Shown one piece after another: positions 1-7,662 of a stretch of 64,000 nucleotides of DNA. The translations under genes were made by a program, and so were the position numbers. Where the stretch lies: positions 2,976,001-3,040,000 of the forward strand of contig NZ_CP159578.1 in NCBI RefSeq assembly GCF_040536835.1, written 5' to 3'. The notes under the pieces were generated by a model. The model was not told where the DNA came from. It made no database searches and saw nothing but the letters and a program-made list of their open reading frames with translations. Position 1 is the first letter of the stretch; each line of letters opens with the position of its first letter. The DNA is from Salinicola endophyticus. Lineage in GTDB: Bacteria > Pseudomonadota > Gammaproteobacteria > Pseudomonadales > Halomonadaceae.

Positions 1-1
1 G

Positions 2-751
2 CTGGAGGAGATCTATTCTCCTTTTCAGTTGGACCCAGCGATGCTGGAGGTGCTGCAGGAGACCCGCCCGGCCGTGGTCAGTTTCCACTTCGGTCTACCC
101 ACGGCGGCGCAGATCGAGTCACTGCGCCGCGCAGGCTGCCTGCTGCTGGCCACCGCCACATCCCTGGACGAGGGGCGCCGGATCGCCGCCAGCGGCCTCG
201 ATGCGATCATCGCCCAGGGGTGGTCAGCGGGGGGGCACCGCGGCATCTTCGACCCTGAGGTCGAGGATGAGCGTCTCTCCACCGAGGCGCTGACGCGCCG
301 ACTGGTGGCGGAATTCGACCTGCCGATCATTGCCGCCGGCGGGCTGATGGATGGCGTGGATATCGCCCGGGCGCTCTCCTGGGGAGCCAGCGCGGCGCAG
401 TTGGGCACGGCCTTCATCGGCTGCCCGGAGAGCGCCGCCGACCCGGCCTACCGCGAACGCCTGGCAGTCGGGGGCAAAACCGTAATGACCCGGGCGATTT
501 CCGGGCGCCCGGCACGCTGCCTGGAGAACGGTTTCACGGCCTGGGCACGAGACGCGCAGGCGGACGAGATCCCCGCCTACCCCTGCGCCTACGATCTGGG
601 CAAGGCACTGAACGCCGCCGCCAAGGCCAATGGCGATGGCACTTACGGCGCCCAGTGGGCGGGCACCGGAGCCGACCGGGCGCGAACGCTGCCGGCAACG
701 GCCCTTGTCGAGGCGATCGCCGCAGAGTGGCGCCAGGCCAGCAGTACCTAG
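2..751 (+). CDS. Nitronate monooxygenase family protein, 5' truncated by window edge
   Basis: The reading frame is open from base 2, so the start lies outside the window; 249 residues are visible. It is the C-terminal part of an FMN-dependent TIM-barrel enzyme of the nitronate monooxygenase (2-nitropropane dioxygenase) family, which oxidises toxic alkyl nitronates. Supporting motifs are the glycine-rich phosphate-binding loops AAGGLMDG and GASAAQLGTAF and the segment QGWSAGGHRG. The C-terminus ends in the usual helical tail. Its stop shares a CTAG with the convergent stop of the next gene. Family assignment is firm; the natural substrate is not shown. Confidence 0.88.
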   Translation: MEEIYSPFQLDPAMLEVLQETRPAVVSFHFGLPTAAQIESLRRAGCLLLATATSLDEGRRIAASGLDAIIAQGWSAGGHRGIFDPEVEDERLSTEALTRRLVAEFDLPIIAAGGLMDGVDIARALSWGASAAQLGTAFIGCPESAADPAYRERLAVGGKTVMTRAISGRPARCLENGFTAWARDAQADEIPAYPCAYDLGKALNAAAKANGDGTYGAQWAGTGADRARTLPATALVEAIAAEWRQASST

Positions 752-969
752 GCTTTTTCCAGCTCGCTGTGCAGCTTCAACACACGCGAGCCATCCTCCT
801 GTTTGATCAGGTAGGCCGGGTTGGCCTTGGAGCCCTTGCGGGTGATCTCGCTGCCCTGCAGCTTGCGCGTCACCGGCTCGTGAAAACGCTTGGTCACCTG
901 CCCTTCGGCCCAGTTCGGCCCCCACTTCCATTTGACCCACTCACGCTGCTTGAAGGTCGACGTCGACAT
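748..969 (-). CDS. DUF2945 / hypervirulence-associated TUDOR-domain protein
   Basis: A 73-residue protein with a single small beta-barrel domain: a WxWGPNWAEGQV start, VTRKLQGSEITRKGSKANPAYLI in the middle and a charged LKLHSELEKA end, which match the DUF2945 (HVA1, TUDOR-like) family. The molecular function of the family is not established. The gene is monocistronic and converges on the nitronate monooxygenase gene with overlapping stops. The intergenic region upstream is shared with the TTGTAC repeats at 1001-1027, so those boxes could also act on this gene. Confidence 0.75.
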   Translation of the reverse strand: MSTSTFKQREWVKWKWGPNWAEGQVTKRFHEPVTRKLQGSEITRKGSKANPAYLIKQEDGSRVLKLHSELEKA

Positions 970-1000
970 CGCCAGCTCCCCGTTTCCAGCTCTGCACGAA

Positions 1001-1027
1001 TTGTACCTCTAATTATACTTGTACAAG
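1001..1027. promoter_or_regulatory. Paired TTGTAC boxes upstream of small-protein module 1
   Basis: TTGTAC occurs at 1001-1006 and 1019-1024, start-to-start distance 18 bp. The second copy lies in the perfect palindrome CTTGTACAAG (1018-1027) followed by TTTT. The same pair at the same 18-bp spacing precedes module 2 (4124-4147), so it is probably a shared regulator site or promoter element. The regulator is unknown and no standard -10 box fits the spacing. Confidence 0.5.
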
Positions 1028-1055
1028 TTTTGGCAGTGTGCCACTCTGCCATCAC

Positions 1056-1170
1056 GCCGCAAGGATTGTGGCTACTGGAGTCAGCATCGGATGCTGGAAC
1101 CGCCTGGCAAGGATTGCCACCTTTGAGTACCGCCGGTCAGGAAGATCGACGGTTGGATGCCGAGGAAGGC
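1056..1170 (+). promoter_or_regulatory. mRNA leader with five GGA-loop hairpins (candidate CsrA/RsmA target)
   Basis: Five short stems present GGA in or next to the loop: 1056-1072 (stem GCCGCA/TGTGGC, loop AGGAT, one G-U pair), 1082-1096 (CAGCA/TGCTG, loop TCGGA), 1105-1119 (TGGCA/TGCCA, loop AGGAT), 1134-1148 (CGGTC/GATCG, loop AGGAA, one G-U pair) and 1159-1170 (GCC/GGC, loop GAGGAA, which overlaps the ribosome-binding site). Repeated GGA loops about 25 nt apart are the hallmark of CsrA/RsmA-binding RNAs, so translational control of the downstream pair is inferred. Confidence 0.55.
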
Positions 1171-1175
1171 CCCCA

Positions 1176-1427
1176 ATGAAACACGATATTGCCTGTCACC
1201 GCTGTGGCCATACCCAAGGCCACTCCAACGACGCCGCCCAGGACTGGGACGAGATCATCTGCGTCGGCTGCGGCGAGTTCATCGCCACACGCGACCACAA
1301 CGCCACCTTCGGGTCGCGCAATCATCGCCTGCACACGCTGAGTCTCTCCGTCGAGACGCTGTTACGCATGGCACGCGAGCAGCCGGGTAATGCCAGCCTC
1401 ATCGGCATCACCGGGGAAGCGGCATGA
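1176..1427 (+). CDS. Small double-CxxC (zinc-ribbon-like) protein, module 1 gene A
   Basis: An 83-residue protein of unknown function. Two knuckles, CHRCG near residue 7 and CVGCGEF near residue 33, would make one four-cysteine zinc ribbon; the motif DWDEI lies between them and a helical LSVETLLRMAR segment follows. It is a clear paralogue of the protein at 4291-4536, which shares CxRCG, DWDEI, CGEF and the L-M-A-R tail. The ATG at 1176 was chosen because AGGAAGG lies just upstream and the paralogue starts at the same place. Its stop overlaps the next start in ATGA, suggesting translational coupling. Confidence 0.7.
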   Translation: MKHDIACHRCGHTQGHSNDAAQDWDEIICVGCGEFIATRDHNATFGSRNHRLHTLSLSVETLLRMAREQPGNASLIGITGEAA

Positions 1428-1642
1428 CAGCGGTACGTCTCGACGTCAGATGCTGGGTCTGTGGACACGATCGTTTCGATGTTTCACTCGCCCCCGAGCG
1501 CGCCATCTGCGAGCGCTGCAGTGCTCACCGCCAGTTGGGGCGCTCACGAATCGCTGCCGCCATCGGCGCACACCGCGTTTGTGGCGCTTCTCCGCTCACC
1601 GATGGACATCGTAGCGCACAGCGCGCGAGCGCCAGACGCTGA
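1424..1642 (+). CDS. Small double-CxxC protein, module 1 gene B
   Basis: A 72-residue protein of unknown function with CWVCG near residue 10 and CERCSAH near residue 29, again a minimal four-cysteine zinc-ribbon pattern. It corresponds to the protein at 4533-4736 (CLICG and CAQCTAH). The C-terminal third is low complexity and not conserved in the paralogue, so only the first 40 residues can be called a domain. It is translationally coupled to gene A by a 4-bp overlap, as in module 2. No signal peptide or membrane segment is visible. Confidence 0.62.
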   Translation: MTAVRLDVRCWVCGHDRFDVSLAPERAICERCSAHRQLGRSRIAAAIGAHRVCGASPLTDGHRSAQRASARR

Positions 1643-1729
1643 GCCCCCTACGTGGCCCCGATTCCCCTGTTCGGGATGATGCTTTTGGCAACAGCTTGCC
1701 CAGGCGTCTCGTCCCGCACGGGCCTCGGG

Positions 1730-1759
1730 CGATATTTTCTCGCCTCAGCGAAAATATCG
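1730..1759. terminator. Hairpin between module 1 and the cold-shock gene
   Basis: The inverted repeat CGATATTTTC (1730-1739) / GAAAATATCG (1750-1759) has a 10-nt loop and is followed by TTTG. It could end the module 1 transcript in either direction; the short T-run makes terminator strength uncertain. A second hairpin (GCCTCA...TGAGGC) follows at about 1770-1795. Confidence 0.4.
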
Positions 1760-1859
1760 TTTGACACTTCCGCCTCAAGGCCGCACCCTGAGGCAGGTAG
1801 GTAGCAAGTCGCATATTGTCAGTCGCAGTCGAGTCAATCGGTAGCCTGGTTATATCCCC

Positions 1860-1887
1860 TTGTTTTGCCCACTAATTCGGGTATTAC
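1860..1887 (+). promoter_or_regulatory. Candidate promoter of the cold-shock gene
   Basis: TTGTTT (1860-1865) and TATTAC (1882-1887) are separated by 16 bp. This would give a short 5' untranslated region containing a GAGC-GCAA-GCTC tetraloop hairpin near 1900, followed by the GAGG ribosome-binding site. Structured leaders are typical of csp genes. It is a sequence match only. Confidence 0.35.
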
Positions 1888-1932
1888 CCGGCAACTTTTG
1901 AGCGCAAGCTCACGTATTGAGGAATTCGACAC

Positions 1933-2136
1933 ATGGCAACTGGCACCGTTAAGTGGTTCAACGACTCCAAGGGCTTTGGCTTCATCACTCCGTCTGAAGG
2001 CGGCGACGACCTGTTCGCGCACTTCTCTGAAATCCAAGCGAGTGGCTTCAAGTCGCTGCAGGAAGGCCAGGAAGTCTCCTTCGACGTGACTCAAGGCAAA
2101 AAAGGTCTGCAGGCTTCCAACATCAAGCCGCTCTGA
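1933..2136 (+). CDS. CspA-family cold-shock protein
   Basis: A 67-residue single cold-shock domain that binds single-stranded RNA/DNA and acts as an RNA chaperone in the cytoplasm. It has the standard opening [13 protein letters not shown]1 KGFGFI (residues 16-21) and RNP2 DLFAHF (residues 29-34), and ends AxNIKPL. Length equals the family norm. A GAGG ribosome-binding site lies 11-14 bases before the ATG. A strong hairpin follows the gene. Which csp paralogue this is, and whether it is cold-induced, cannot be told from sequence. Confidence 0.95.
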   Translation: MATGTVKWFNDSKGFGFITPSEGGDDLFAHFSEIQASGFKSLQEGQEVSFDVTQGKKGLQASNIKPL

Positions 2137-2173
2137 TCTCGCTAGCCCTGCGCCACGGCGCAAGATAGCACCG

Positions 2174-2199
2174 ACGAAGCCCGCATACGCGGGCTTCGT
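2174..2199. terminator. Bidirectional terminator hairpin between csp and the convergent membrane-protein gene
   Basis: ACGAAGCCCGC (2174-2184) pairs with GCGGGCTTCGT (2189-2199) around the loop ATAC, an 11-bp stem. It lies between two convergent genes. The T-run is short, so it may depend on the stem U residues. Confidence 0.7.
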
Positions 2200-2218
2200 T
2201 GCGTTTGGGCGTCGATTC

Positions 2219-2854
2219 TCAGTCGAGGCGACGAATCCACTGGCGCACCCGCCAGCGCTGCAGCCGGCTGGCATAGCGCTTGGTATCGAAAGAGACCGGC
2301 ACGAGTACGCAGGTATCCCCGTCTTCCTCCTGCTCCATGCGAAAGCGGCGCGCCGCCCCAATGGGATGGTCCTCGCTGCCATAGATCGCCACCACCCGCA
2401 CATCGAGATGGTGCAGCTTGGCGCCGTTACTGGTATGCCCCTGGGCGAAGTCGATGTCGTGGTTGCGGCAGATCTGCTGGATGATCGCGCGAAAAGTGCC
2501 GATATGGCTGAAGCTGCCGGAGAGCATCGGCCCCTGGCTAGAGACGTGCTGGCTGTCGGATTCCGCCTCTCGCAGATAGTTGACCTCTTCGTCGATCAGA
2601 TCCTTGGTCAACCACCCTTCACTGGTGTGCAGGGAGACGATCACGTGCTCGAGAAAGATCGGCTCGGAACTCATGTTGCTGATCAAGCAGCGCGCCCCGA
2701 GGCCGTTGCCATGGCCCCGGTTGATGATGATCCTGGGCCGCCGAGTACGCGCGAAATTGCGGTAGAGAATCTGTGCGTAAAATACCCAGACAAACAGCGT
2801 GAGCAGGCTGCTCACCGCGGTAATCGCCCGGCTGTTCTGTGCGAACCACTCCAT
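2219..2854 (-). CDS. Membrane-anchored protein of unknown function
   Basis: A 211-residue protein with one N-terminal membrane segment (about residues 10-30, AVSSLLTLFVWVFYAQILY) followed by an RTRRPR stop-transfer sequence and a cytosolic domain. The domain has a beta-rich N-terminal half (RPRIIINRGHGNGLGARCLISNMS) and an arginine-rich end. No family is recognised; the architecture resembles single-pass proteins with a small soluble sensor or scaffold domain. It is divergent from the LysR gene at 3009 and convergent with csp. A GGAGG ribosome-binding site precedes the start. Confidence 0.75.
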   Translation of the reverse strand: MEWFAQNSRAITAVSSLLTLFVWVFYAQILYRNFARTRRPRIIINRGHGNGLGARCLISNMSSEPIFLEHVIVSLHTSEGWLTKDLIDEEVNYLREAESDSQHVSSQGPMLSGSFSHIGTFRAIIQQICRNHDIDFAQGHTSNGAKLHHLDVRVVAIYGSEDHPIGAARRFRMEQEEDGDTCVLVPVSFDTKRYASRLQRWRVRQWIRRLD

Positions 2855-3008
2855 GGATCAGCACCTCCTTATGAAAGTGCCGCCACTCTAGGGCCTCTCC
2901 ACCGGGCGCTACGATAACCTATGTGGTCCTTTGCCACGGCCTAGTGATGCCAGGGCCCAGAACGCTATACTCGTCTGCCCTGACACTCCCCCAGCGACGC
3001 CGAGCGCC

Positions 3009-3938
3009 ATGCATTTCGATCTCGCCGATCTTCGTATCTTCGTTCATGTCGCCGAGGCCCGCAGCCTGACCGCCGGCGCTAGCCGCGCGCATCTCTCCAC
3101 CGCCGCAGTCAGCGGGCGGATCAAGACTCTCGAACAGCAGCTCGATAGCCGCCTGTTCTATCGCAGCGCCCAGGGTGTGGAGCTGACGCCCGCCGGAGAG
3201 CGCCTGCTGAATCATGCACGCCTGATCCTGCGCCAGGTGGAGCGGGTCAAGAGCGACTTTTCCGCCTACGCCGATGGCGCCAGCGGGCACCTGCGCATCT
3301 TCGCCAACACCACCGCAGTGATCGAGTTCATGCCCGAGGTACTGGCCGCGTTCCTCGCCACCCGGCCCGGTGTGACCGTCGATCTGCAGGAGCGCATGAC
3401 CAGCGATATCATTCGCGGCGTGCTCGATGGCACCGCCGACATGGGGGTTCTCGGCATCATGGTGGGGATGGAGGTGCCGCCGCGGCTGCGCTCGCTGCCC
3501 TTCAGCCGCGACCGGCTGGTTCTGGCCACCCCGTGGGAGCACCCGCTGGCGACCCGCGACGCCGTGACCTTCGAGGATGCGCTCGACTTCCCCCATGTCG
3601 GGCTCCACGAGGGCAGCACGCTGTTTCATTTCCTGCAGGTGAAGGCGCTTGAGCTCGGCCTGCCGCTGCCGGTGCGCATACAGGTGTTCGGCTTCGAATC
3701 GGCCTGCCGCATGATCGAGGCCGGGGTCGGCGTGGGGATCATTCCCGAGTCCTGCGCGCGGCGCTATCAGGCCAGCATGAAGCTGCAGGTACGCCATCTC
3801 GGCGATGCCTGGGCCTACCGCGAGCGCACGCTGCTGATTCGTGACGAGGGCGTGCTGCCCAACTGCGCCCAAGAGCTGCTGGACACCATTCTGAATGGCG
3901 AGATGGGCCCTCTCGGTGCGCCGCCGTCGGCCTCCTGA
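3009..3938 (+). CDS. LysR-family transcriptional regulator
   Basis: A 309-residue regulator. The N-terminal winged helix (residues 1-65) has the family pattern DLRIFVHVAEARSLTAGA...AVSGRIKTLEQQLDSRLFYR...LTPAGERLL. The remaining 240 residues form the periplasmic-binding-protein-like effector domain. The ATG at 3009 begins the HTH in register; the upstream extension of the frame carries no family signal. It is transcribed away from the membrane-protein gene at 2854, so that divergent gene is a candidate target. The effector is unknown. Confidence 0.92.
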   Translation: MHFDLADLRIFVHVAEARSLTAGASRAHLSTAAVSGRIKTLEQQLDSRLFYRSAQGVELTPAGERLLNHARLILRQVERVKSDFSAYADGASGHLRIFANTTAVIEFMPEVLAAFLATRPGVTVDLQERMTSDIIRGVLDGTADMGVLGIMVGMEVPPRLRSLPFSRDRLVLATPWEHPLATRDAVTFEDALDFPHVGLHEGSTLFHFLQVKALELGLPLPVRIQVFGFESACRMIEAGVGVGIIPESCARRYQASMKLQVRHLGDAWAYRERTLLIRDEGVLPNCAQELLDTILNGEMGPLGAPPSAS

Positions 3939-4123
3939 GACCCTCTCCAGAACCTCTCTCCACAGCCCCTCTCTCGAGAGCGTCCGGCGGGCTGACACCG
4001 GCCTGTCATCGACATGCAAAGATCGAGCGCTAGCGTGATTAGCAACGGCCCATGGCCAGTGCGACCCCTGCCACAGAGACGCCATGTCGCGCCATGACAC
4101 GGATCGCACAAGCTGACCCAGAG

Positions 4124-4147
4124 TTGTACTTGAAAAAACCCTTGTAC
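4124..4147. promoter_or_regulatory. Paired TTGTAC boxes upstream of small-protein module 2
   Basis: TTGTAC at 4124-4129 and at 4142-4147 again stand 18 bp apart, and the second is followed by AGTTTT much as in module 1. The 12-bp spacer between the boxes is unrelated in sequence in the two copies. That points to selection on box sequence and distance rather than simple duplication. Confidence 0.5.
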
Positions 4148-4185
4148 AGTTTTACGGGTTATGCCAAGTTTAGGGTGTCACACAC

Positions 4186-4284
4186 GGACAGGATGTCCCG
4201 AAGGCCAGCCTCCCCCGCACTGGCCGGACCGGCAAGGATGCCGACCCCCTGGACACCGGAAGTCCACTCTCAGCGCCAAGGAGG
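4186..4284 (+). promoter_or_regulatory. mRNA leader with GGA-loop hairpins, module 2
   Basis: Hairpins with GGA in the loop occur at 4186-4198 (GGAC/GTCC, loop AGGAT), 4230-4243 (CGGC/GCCG, loop AAGGAT) and 4250-4266 (TGGAC/GTCCA, loop ACCGGAA). A further stem, GGCCAG/CTGGCC (4203-4208/4220-4225), lies between them, and an AGGAGG ribosome-binding site sits at 4279-4284. The arrangement parallels the leader of module 1 although the sequences differ, consistent with conserved CsrA/RsmA-type control (inferred). Confidence 0.5.
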
Positions 4285-4290
4285 GAAGTC

Positions 4291-4536
4291 ATGAACTACC
4301 AGATCTCATGCACCCGCTGTGGAAGTCAGCACGCCATCGCCCCGGATACCGCCAACGACTGGGACGAAATCACCTGCACCGATTGCGGTGAGTTCATCGA
4401 TACCTGCGGCCACTACGCCGATACTCACTCTGTCTCCTATCCCATGCATGCGCTCAATCTGTCACGCGGGTTGATCCTGCAGATGGCGCGCTCCAGCCGA
4501 GCGCTCAACGACCCGACGGCGCGACGTTCGGCGTGA
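4291..4536 (+). CDS. Small double-CxxC (zinc-ribbon-like) protein, module 2 gene A
   Basis: An 81-residue paralogue of the protein at 1176-1427. The zinc-ribbon cysteines are CTRCG (residues 7-11) and CTDCGEF (about 30-36), with the conserved DWDEI between them and a helical LSRGLILQMAR tail. A strong AGGAGG ribosome-binding site precedes the ATG. The last codons overlap the GTG start of gene B. No known family is recognised; a role as a zinc-binding regulatory or adaptor peptide is only inferred from the fold pattern. Confidence 0.72.
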   Translation: MNYQISCTRCGSQHAIAPDTANDWDEITCTDCGEFIDTCGHYADTHSVSYPMHALNLSRGLILQMARSSRALNDPTARRSA

Positions 4537-4736
4537 GTCGACTGCAACTCGAGCAGCCGTGTCTGATCTGCGGCTTCCGCGAGTTCTACGTCGCCTCGGG
4601 CCCGGGTGAGACGCGCAAGCTGCGCTGCGCTCAATGTACGGCGCACCACTTCGAGCCACCCCGCTACGAATCGCGTCGTGCCGATACCGCGGTGACTGCA
4701 ATGAGCGAGAAACGCTCGCCCTCGGTCGCCGTATAA
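4533..4736 (+). CDS. Small double-CxxC protein, module 2 gene B
   Basis: A 67-residue protein starting with GTG, overlapping the stop of gene A by four bases (GTGA). Motifs CLICG (about residues 10-14) and CAQCTAH (about 32-38) match those of the protein at 1424-1642. The first 40 residues form the putative zinc ribbon; the rest is low complexity. A strong rho-independent terminator follows at 4806, so the two genes form a complete transcription unit. Function unknown. Confidence 0.65.
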   Translation: MSRLQLEQPCLICGFREFYVASGPGETRKLRCAQCTAHHFEPPRYESRRADTAVTAMSEKRSPSVAV

Positions 4737-4805
4737 GCCACTGATCCTGTCGCAACGCCAGCTTTCACTGACTCGCAGCGTTCGAACGTTTTGTCCAAGC
4801 CCTTT

Positions 4806-4836
4806 GGCCGCCTCCCCCGTCTCGGCGGCCTTTTTT
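4806..4836 (+). terminator. Rho-independent terminator of module 2
   Basis: GGCCGCC (4806-4812) pairs with GGCGGCC (4824-4830) and is followed immediately by six T residues (4831-4836). Confidence 0.85.
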
Positions 4837-4907
4837 GTGCCTGCTCGCGACCCTCCCATATATCCTCTCGCTCCCCCCTTGGCCGGGATGCCTTGCCTAC
4901 AGACATT

Positions 4908-4932
4908 AAAAAACCCCGCCGAAGCGGGGTTT
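4908..4932 (-). terminator. Rho-independent terminator of the carboxynorspermidine genes
   Basis: On the minus strand the stem AAACCCCGC/GCGGGGTTT (4911-4919/4924-4932, loop TTCG) is followed by a run of U residues encoded by the A tract at 4908-4913. It lies 29 bp after the nspC stop. Confidence 0.85.
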
Positions 4933-4960
4933 ATCGGACACCACCGGGCGACACCGGCCT

Positions 4961-6151
4961 TCAACCCAAGCGCTGGCGATAATCCTCGTAACCAAAGGTC
5001 CTGACCGTGCGCACCTCGCGACTCTCGGCGTCGACCCGGCAGATCGACGGCAGACGAATGCCGTTGAAGGTGGTGGTCTTGACCATGGTGTAGTGGGCCA
5101 TGTCGGTGAACACCAGCCGATCGCCGATGGCGAGCGGGGCGTCGAACGCGTAGTCGCCGATCACATCACCCGCCAGACAGGTCGTGCCGCCCAGGCGATA
5201 GGTGTAAGCCTTCGCGCCCGGCTCGGCCGCGCCGAGAATCTCAGGGCGATACGGCATCTCCAGCACGTCGGGCATGTGCGCGGTGGCGGAGGTATCCAGA
5301 ATCGCGATGGGGCCATCGTTGTCGACAATATCCAGCACCGTGGCCACCAGAAAGCCGGTATTCAGCGCGATCGCCTCGCCCGGCTCCAGATAGACCTCGA
5401 GATGCGGATGCCGGGCACGAAACTCGCGAATCACCCGCACCAGCCGCGCGACGTCGTAGTCGGCCCGGGTGATGTGGTGCCCACCGCCGAAGTTGACCCA
5501 GCGCAGCCCGCCGAGATACTCGCCGAACCGGGCCTCGAACGCCGCCAGGGTCGCCTCCAGCGCGTCGCTGTTCTGCTGGCACAGGGTATGGAAGTGGAGC
5601 CCTTCCAGCCCTTCCAGATCCCCCGGGCGCAGCTCGGATGCCCGCGTGCCGAGACGCGAGCCCGGCGCGCAGGGGTCATAGAGCGCGACCTCGCCGGTGG
5701 AGTGCTCCGGATTGACCCGCAGCCCGCAGGAAACCGGCCGCGGCGCCGCCGCGACGGTGTCGCGGAAGTGGCGCCACTGGCCAGGAGAGTTGAAGCTGAG
5801 ATGGTCGGCGTAGCGCAGCACCACCTCCATCTCCGGCGCGGTGAAGGCGGGCGAGTAGACATGCACCTCGCCGCCGAAGGTCTCCGCGCCGAGACGCGCC
5901 TCGTCCTGCCCACTGGCGGTGGTGCCGACCAGATAGCGGCTCACCAGCGGGAAGGTATCCCACATGGCGAACCCCTTGAGCGCCAGCAGTATCTTGGCAC
6001 CGCTCTCGGCCTGAACCCGCGCCAGCAGCTCCAGATTGCGCGTGAGGCGCGCATCGTCGACCACGTAGGCCGGCGACGGGCAGGCGTGGATATCGAAACC
6101 GCAGATCTCCGCCGGCGTCGCGTGCGTGGAATCGCTCATCGCATCAGCCAT
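4961..6151 (-). CDS. nspC: Carboxynorspermidine decarboxylase
   Basis: A 396-residue PLP-dependent alanine-racemase-fold decarboxylase that converts carboxy(nor)spermidine to (nor)spermidine, the second step of the alternative polyamine route. Family marks are the N-terminal CPSPAYVVDDARL, the PLP lysine in ILLALKGFAMW (about residue 52), the loop NFGGGHHITRADYD and YLEPGEAIALNTG. The frame stays open upstream, but the ATG at 6151 follows the stop of the preceding gene by 11 bp with GAGGG before it; an internal ATG at 6139 is the alternative. It forms an operon with the synthase gene upstream. Confidence 0.92.
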   Translation of the reverse strand: MADAMSDSTHATPAEICGFDIHACPSPAYVVDDARLTRNLELLARVQAESGAKILLALKGFAMWDTFPLVSRYLVGTTASGQDEARLGAETFGGEVHVYSPAFTAPEMEVVLRYADHLSFNSPGQWRHFRDTVAAAPRPVSCGLRVNPEHSTGEVALYDPCAPGSRLGTRASELRPGDLEGLEGLHFHTLCQQNSDALEATLAAFEARFGEYLGGLRWVNFGGGHHITRADYDVARLVRVIREFRARHPHLEVYLEPGEAIALNTGFLVATVLDIVDNDGPIAILDTSATAHMPDVLEMPYRPEILGAAEPGAKAYTYRLGGTTCLAGDVIGDYAFDAPLAIGDRLVFTDMAHYTMVKTTTFNGIRLPSICRVDAESREVRTVRTFGYEDYRQRLG

Positions 6152-6162
6152 CACGCCGGCCC

Positions 6163-7362
6163 TCAGGCCAGCGGGTCGACGTCGGGATCGAGCTCGACCA
6201 TCTGCCACGGCAGGCCCATCTCACCGATGCGCTCCATGAACGGGTTGGGGTCGAGCTGCTCGACGTTGAACACCCCATCGCCCTTCCAGATGCCCTCGAG
6301 CATCAGCATGGCGCCGGTCACCGCCGGCACGCCGGTGGTATAGGAGATCGCCTGGGACTGCACTTCGGCGTAGCACTTCTCGTGGTCGCAGATGTTGTAG
6401 ATGTACACCTTGCGCCGCTTGCCATCCTTGATGCCGTCGAGGATGACGCCGATGTTGGTCTTGCCCTTGGTGCGCGGGCCGAGCGATGCGGGGTCCGGCA
6501 GCACGCGCTTCAAAAACTGCAGCGGCGAAACCTGGGCACCGTCGACCTCGATCGGCTCGATGCTGGTCATGCCGACGTTCTCGAGCACCTTGAGATGGGT
6601 GATGTACTTCTCGGAGAAGGTCATCCAGAAGCGGATGCGCTCGAGCCCCTTGATGTTCTGGGAGAGCGATTCCAGCTCTTCGTGATAGAGCAGGTAGAGA
6701 TCCTTTTCACCGATGCCGTCGAAGTCGAAGGTGCGCTTCTCGGCCAGCGGCGCGGTCTCGACCCACTCACCCTTCTCCCAGTAGCGGCCATTCGCGGTGA
6801 TCTCGCGAATGTTGATCTCCGGGTTGAAGTTGGTGGCGAACGGATAGCCGTGGTCGCCGCCGTTGGCATCCAGGATATCGATGCGGTGGATCTCGTCGAA
6901 CAGGTTCTTCTGGCCGTAAGCGCAGTAGATATTGGTCATGCCGGGGTCGAAGCCGCAGCCCAGCGTGGCCATGTTGCCGGCCTTCTGGTAGCGCTCCTGG
7001 AATGCCCACTGCTCCTTGTACTCGAACTTGGCTTCGTCCGGATGTTCGTAGTTGGCGGTATCCAGATAAGGCACGCCGGTGCGCAGGCACGCCTCCATGA
7101 TGGTCAGATCCTGATACGGCAGCGCCACGTGAATCAGGACGTCCGGCTTGAACGATTCGATCAGTGCCACGATCGCGTCCACGTCGTCGGCGTCGACCTG
7201 GGCGGTCTGGATGGGACGCGGCAACTGCTCGGCGATCGCCTTGCACTTCGCTTCATTGCGGCTGGCGAGGCAGATTTCCGTGAACACTTCGGGATGCTGC
7301 GCACATTTGTGCGTGACGACACCGCCGACGCCACCGGCGCCAATAATCAGGACTTTGCTCAT
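6163..7362 (-). CDS. Carboxynorspermidine synthase (saccharopine dehydrogenase family)
   Basis: A 399-residue NAD(P)H-dependent enzyme that condenses aspartate semialdehyde with a diamine to give carboxy(nor)spermidine. The Rossmann nucleotide-binding loop is at the N-terminus (MSKVLIIGAGGVGGVVTHKC). The segments GVPYLDTANYE and LGCGFDPGMTNIYCAYG are typical of the Lys9/CASDH family. The ATG at 7362 was chosen because it starts directly at the Rossmann strand; 21 more codons are open upstream. Co-transcription with nspC (11-bp gap) supports this role over a true saccharopine dehydrogenase. Confidence 0.9.
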   Translation of the reverse strand: MSKVLIIGAGGVGGVVTHKCAQHPEVFTEICLASRNEAKCKAIAEQLPRPIQTAQVDADDVDAIVALIESFKPDVLIHVALPYQDLTIMEACLRTGVPYLDTANYEHPDEAKFEYKEQWAFQERYQKAGNMATLGCGFDPGMTNIYCAYGQKNLFDEIHRIDILDANGGDHGYPFATNFNPEINIREITANGRYWEKGEWVETAPLAEKRTFDFDGIGEKDLYLLYHEELESLSQNIKGLERIRFWMTFSEKYITHLKVLENVGMTSIEPIEVDGAQVSPLQFLKRVLPDPASLGPRTKGKTNIGVILDGIKDGKRRKVYIYNICDHEKCYAEVQSQAISYTTGVPAVTGAMLMLEGIWKGDGVFNVEQLDPNPFMERIGEMGLPWQMVELDPDVDPLA

Positions 7363-7592
7363 GAGTTCGATTCCAGATCGGGAAAAGTCAACAGTGGAAG
7401 GTCTTATCGGTAGTGGGCAACTCATCTGTCGTGCAGATTCAGCGCACCCCGACCCGATGCCACCCCGGTCTTGGTCCTCCGCCGGCCACAGCGACCGATG
7501 GAAGGGCGCAGATAATGGCCCCGACGAAGGCTGGCCTCAAGTATTTTCCGCGTCAAATGTGAAACTGCGTCGACATCTACCTTCCGATACCT

Positions 7593-7638
7593 CCTGACGA
7601 TGAAAGCCCCGGGCTGAGCCGGGGCTTTCGTCGTCAGG
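7593..7638. terminator. Long hairpin in a 300-bp intergenic region
   Basis: CCTGACGA plus GAAAGCCCCGG pair with CCGGGGCTTTC plus TCGTCAGG (arms 7593-7612 and 7619-7638) with one T-G pair inside, a stem of about 20 bp. It lies downstream of the minus-strand DUF883 gene and can work in that direction. The rest of 7363-7662 shows no gene and must hold the promoter of the polyamine operon. Confidence 0.65.
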
Positions 7639-7662
7639 GAGCGGGTAGCGCACTCGGACGTA

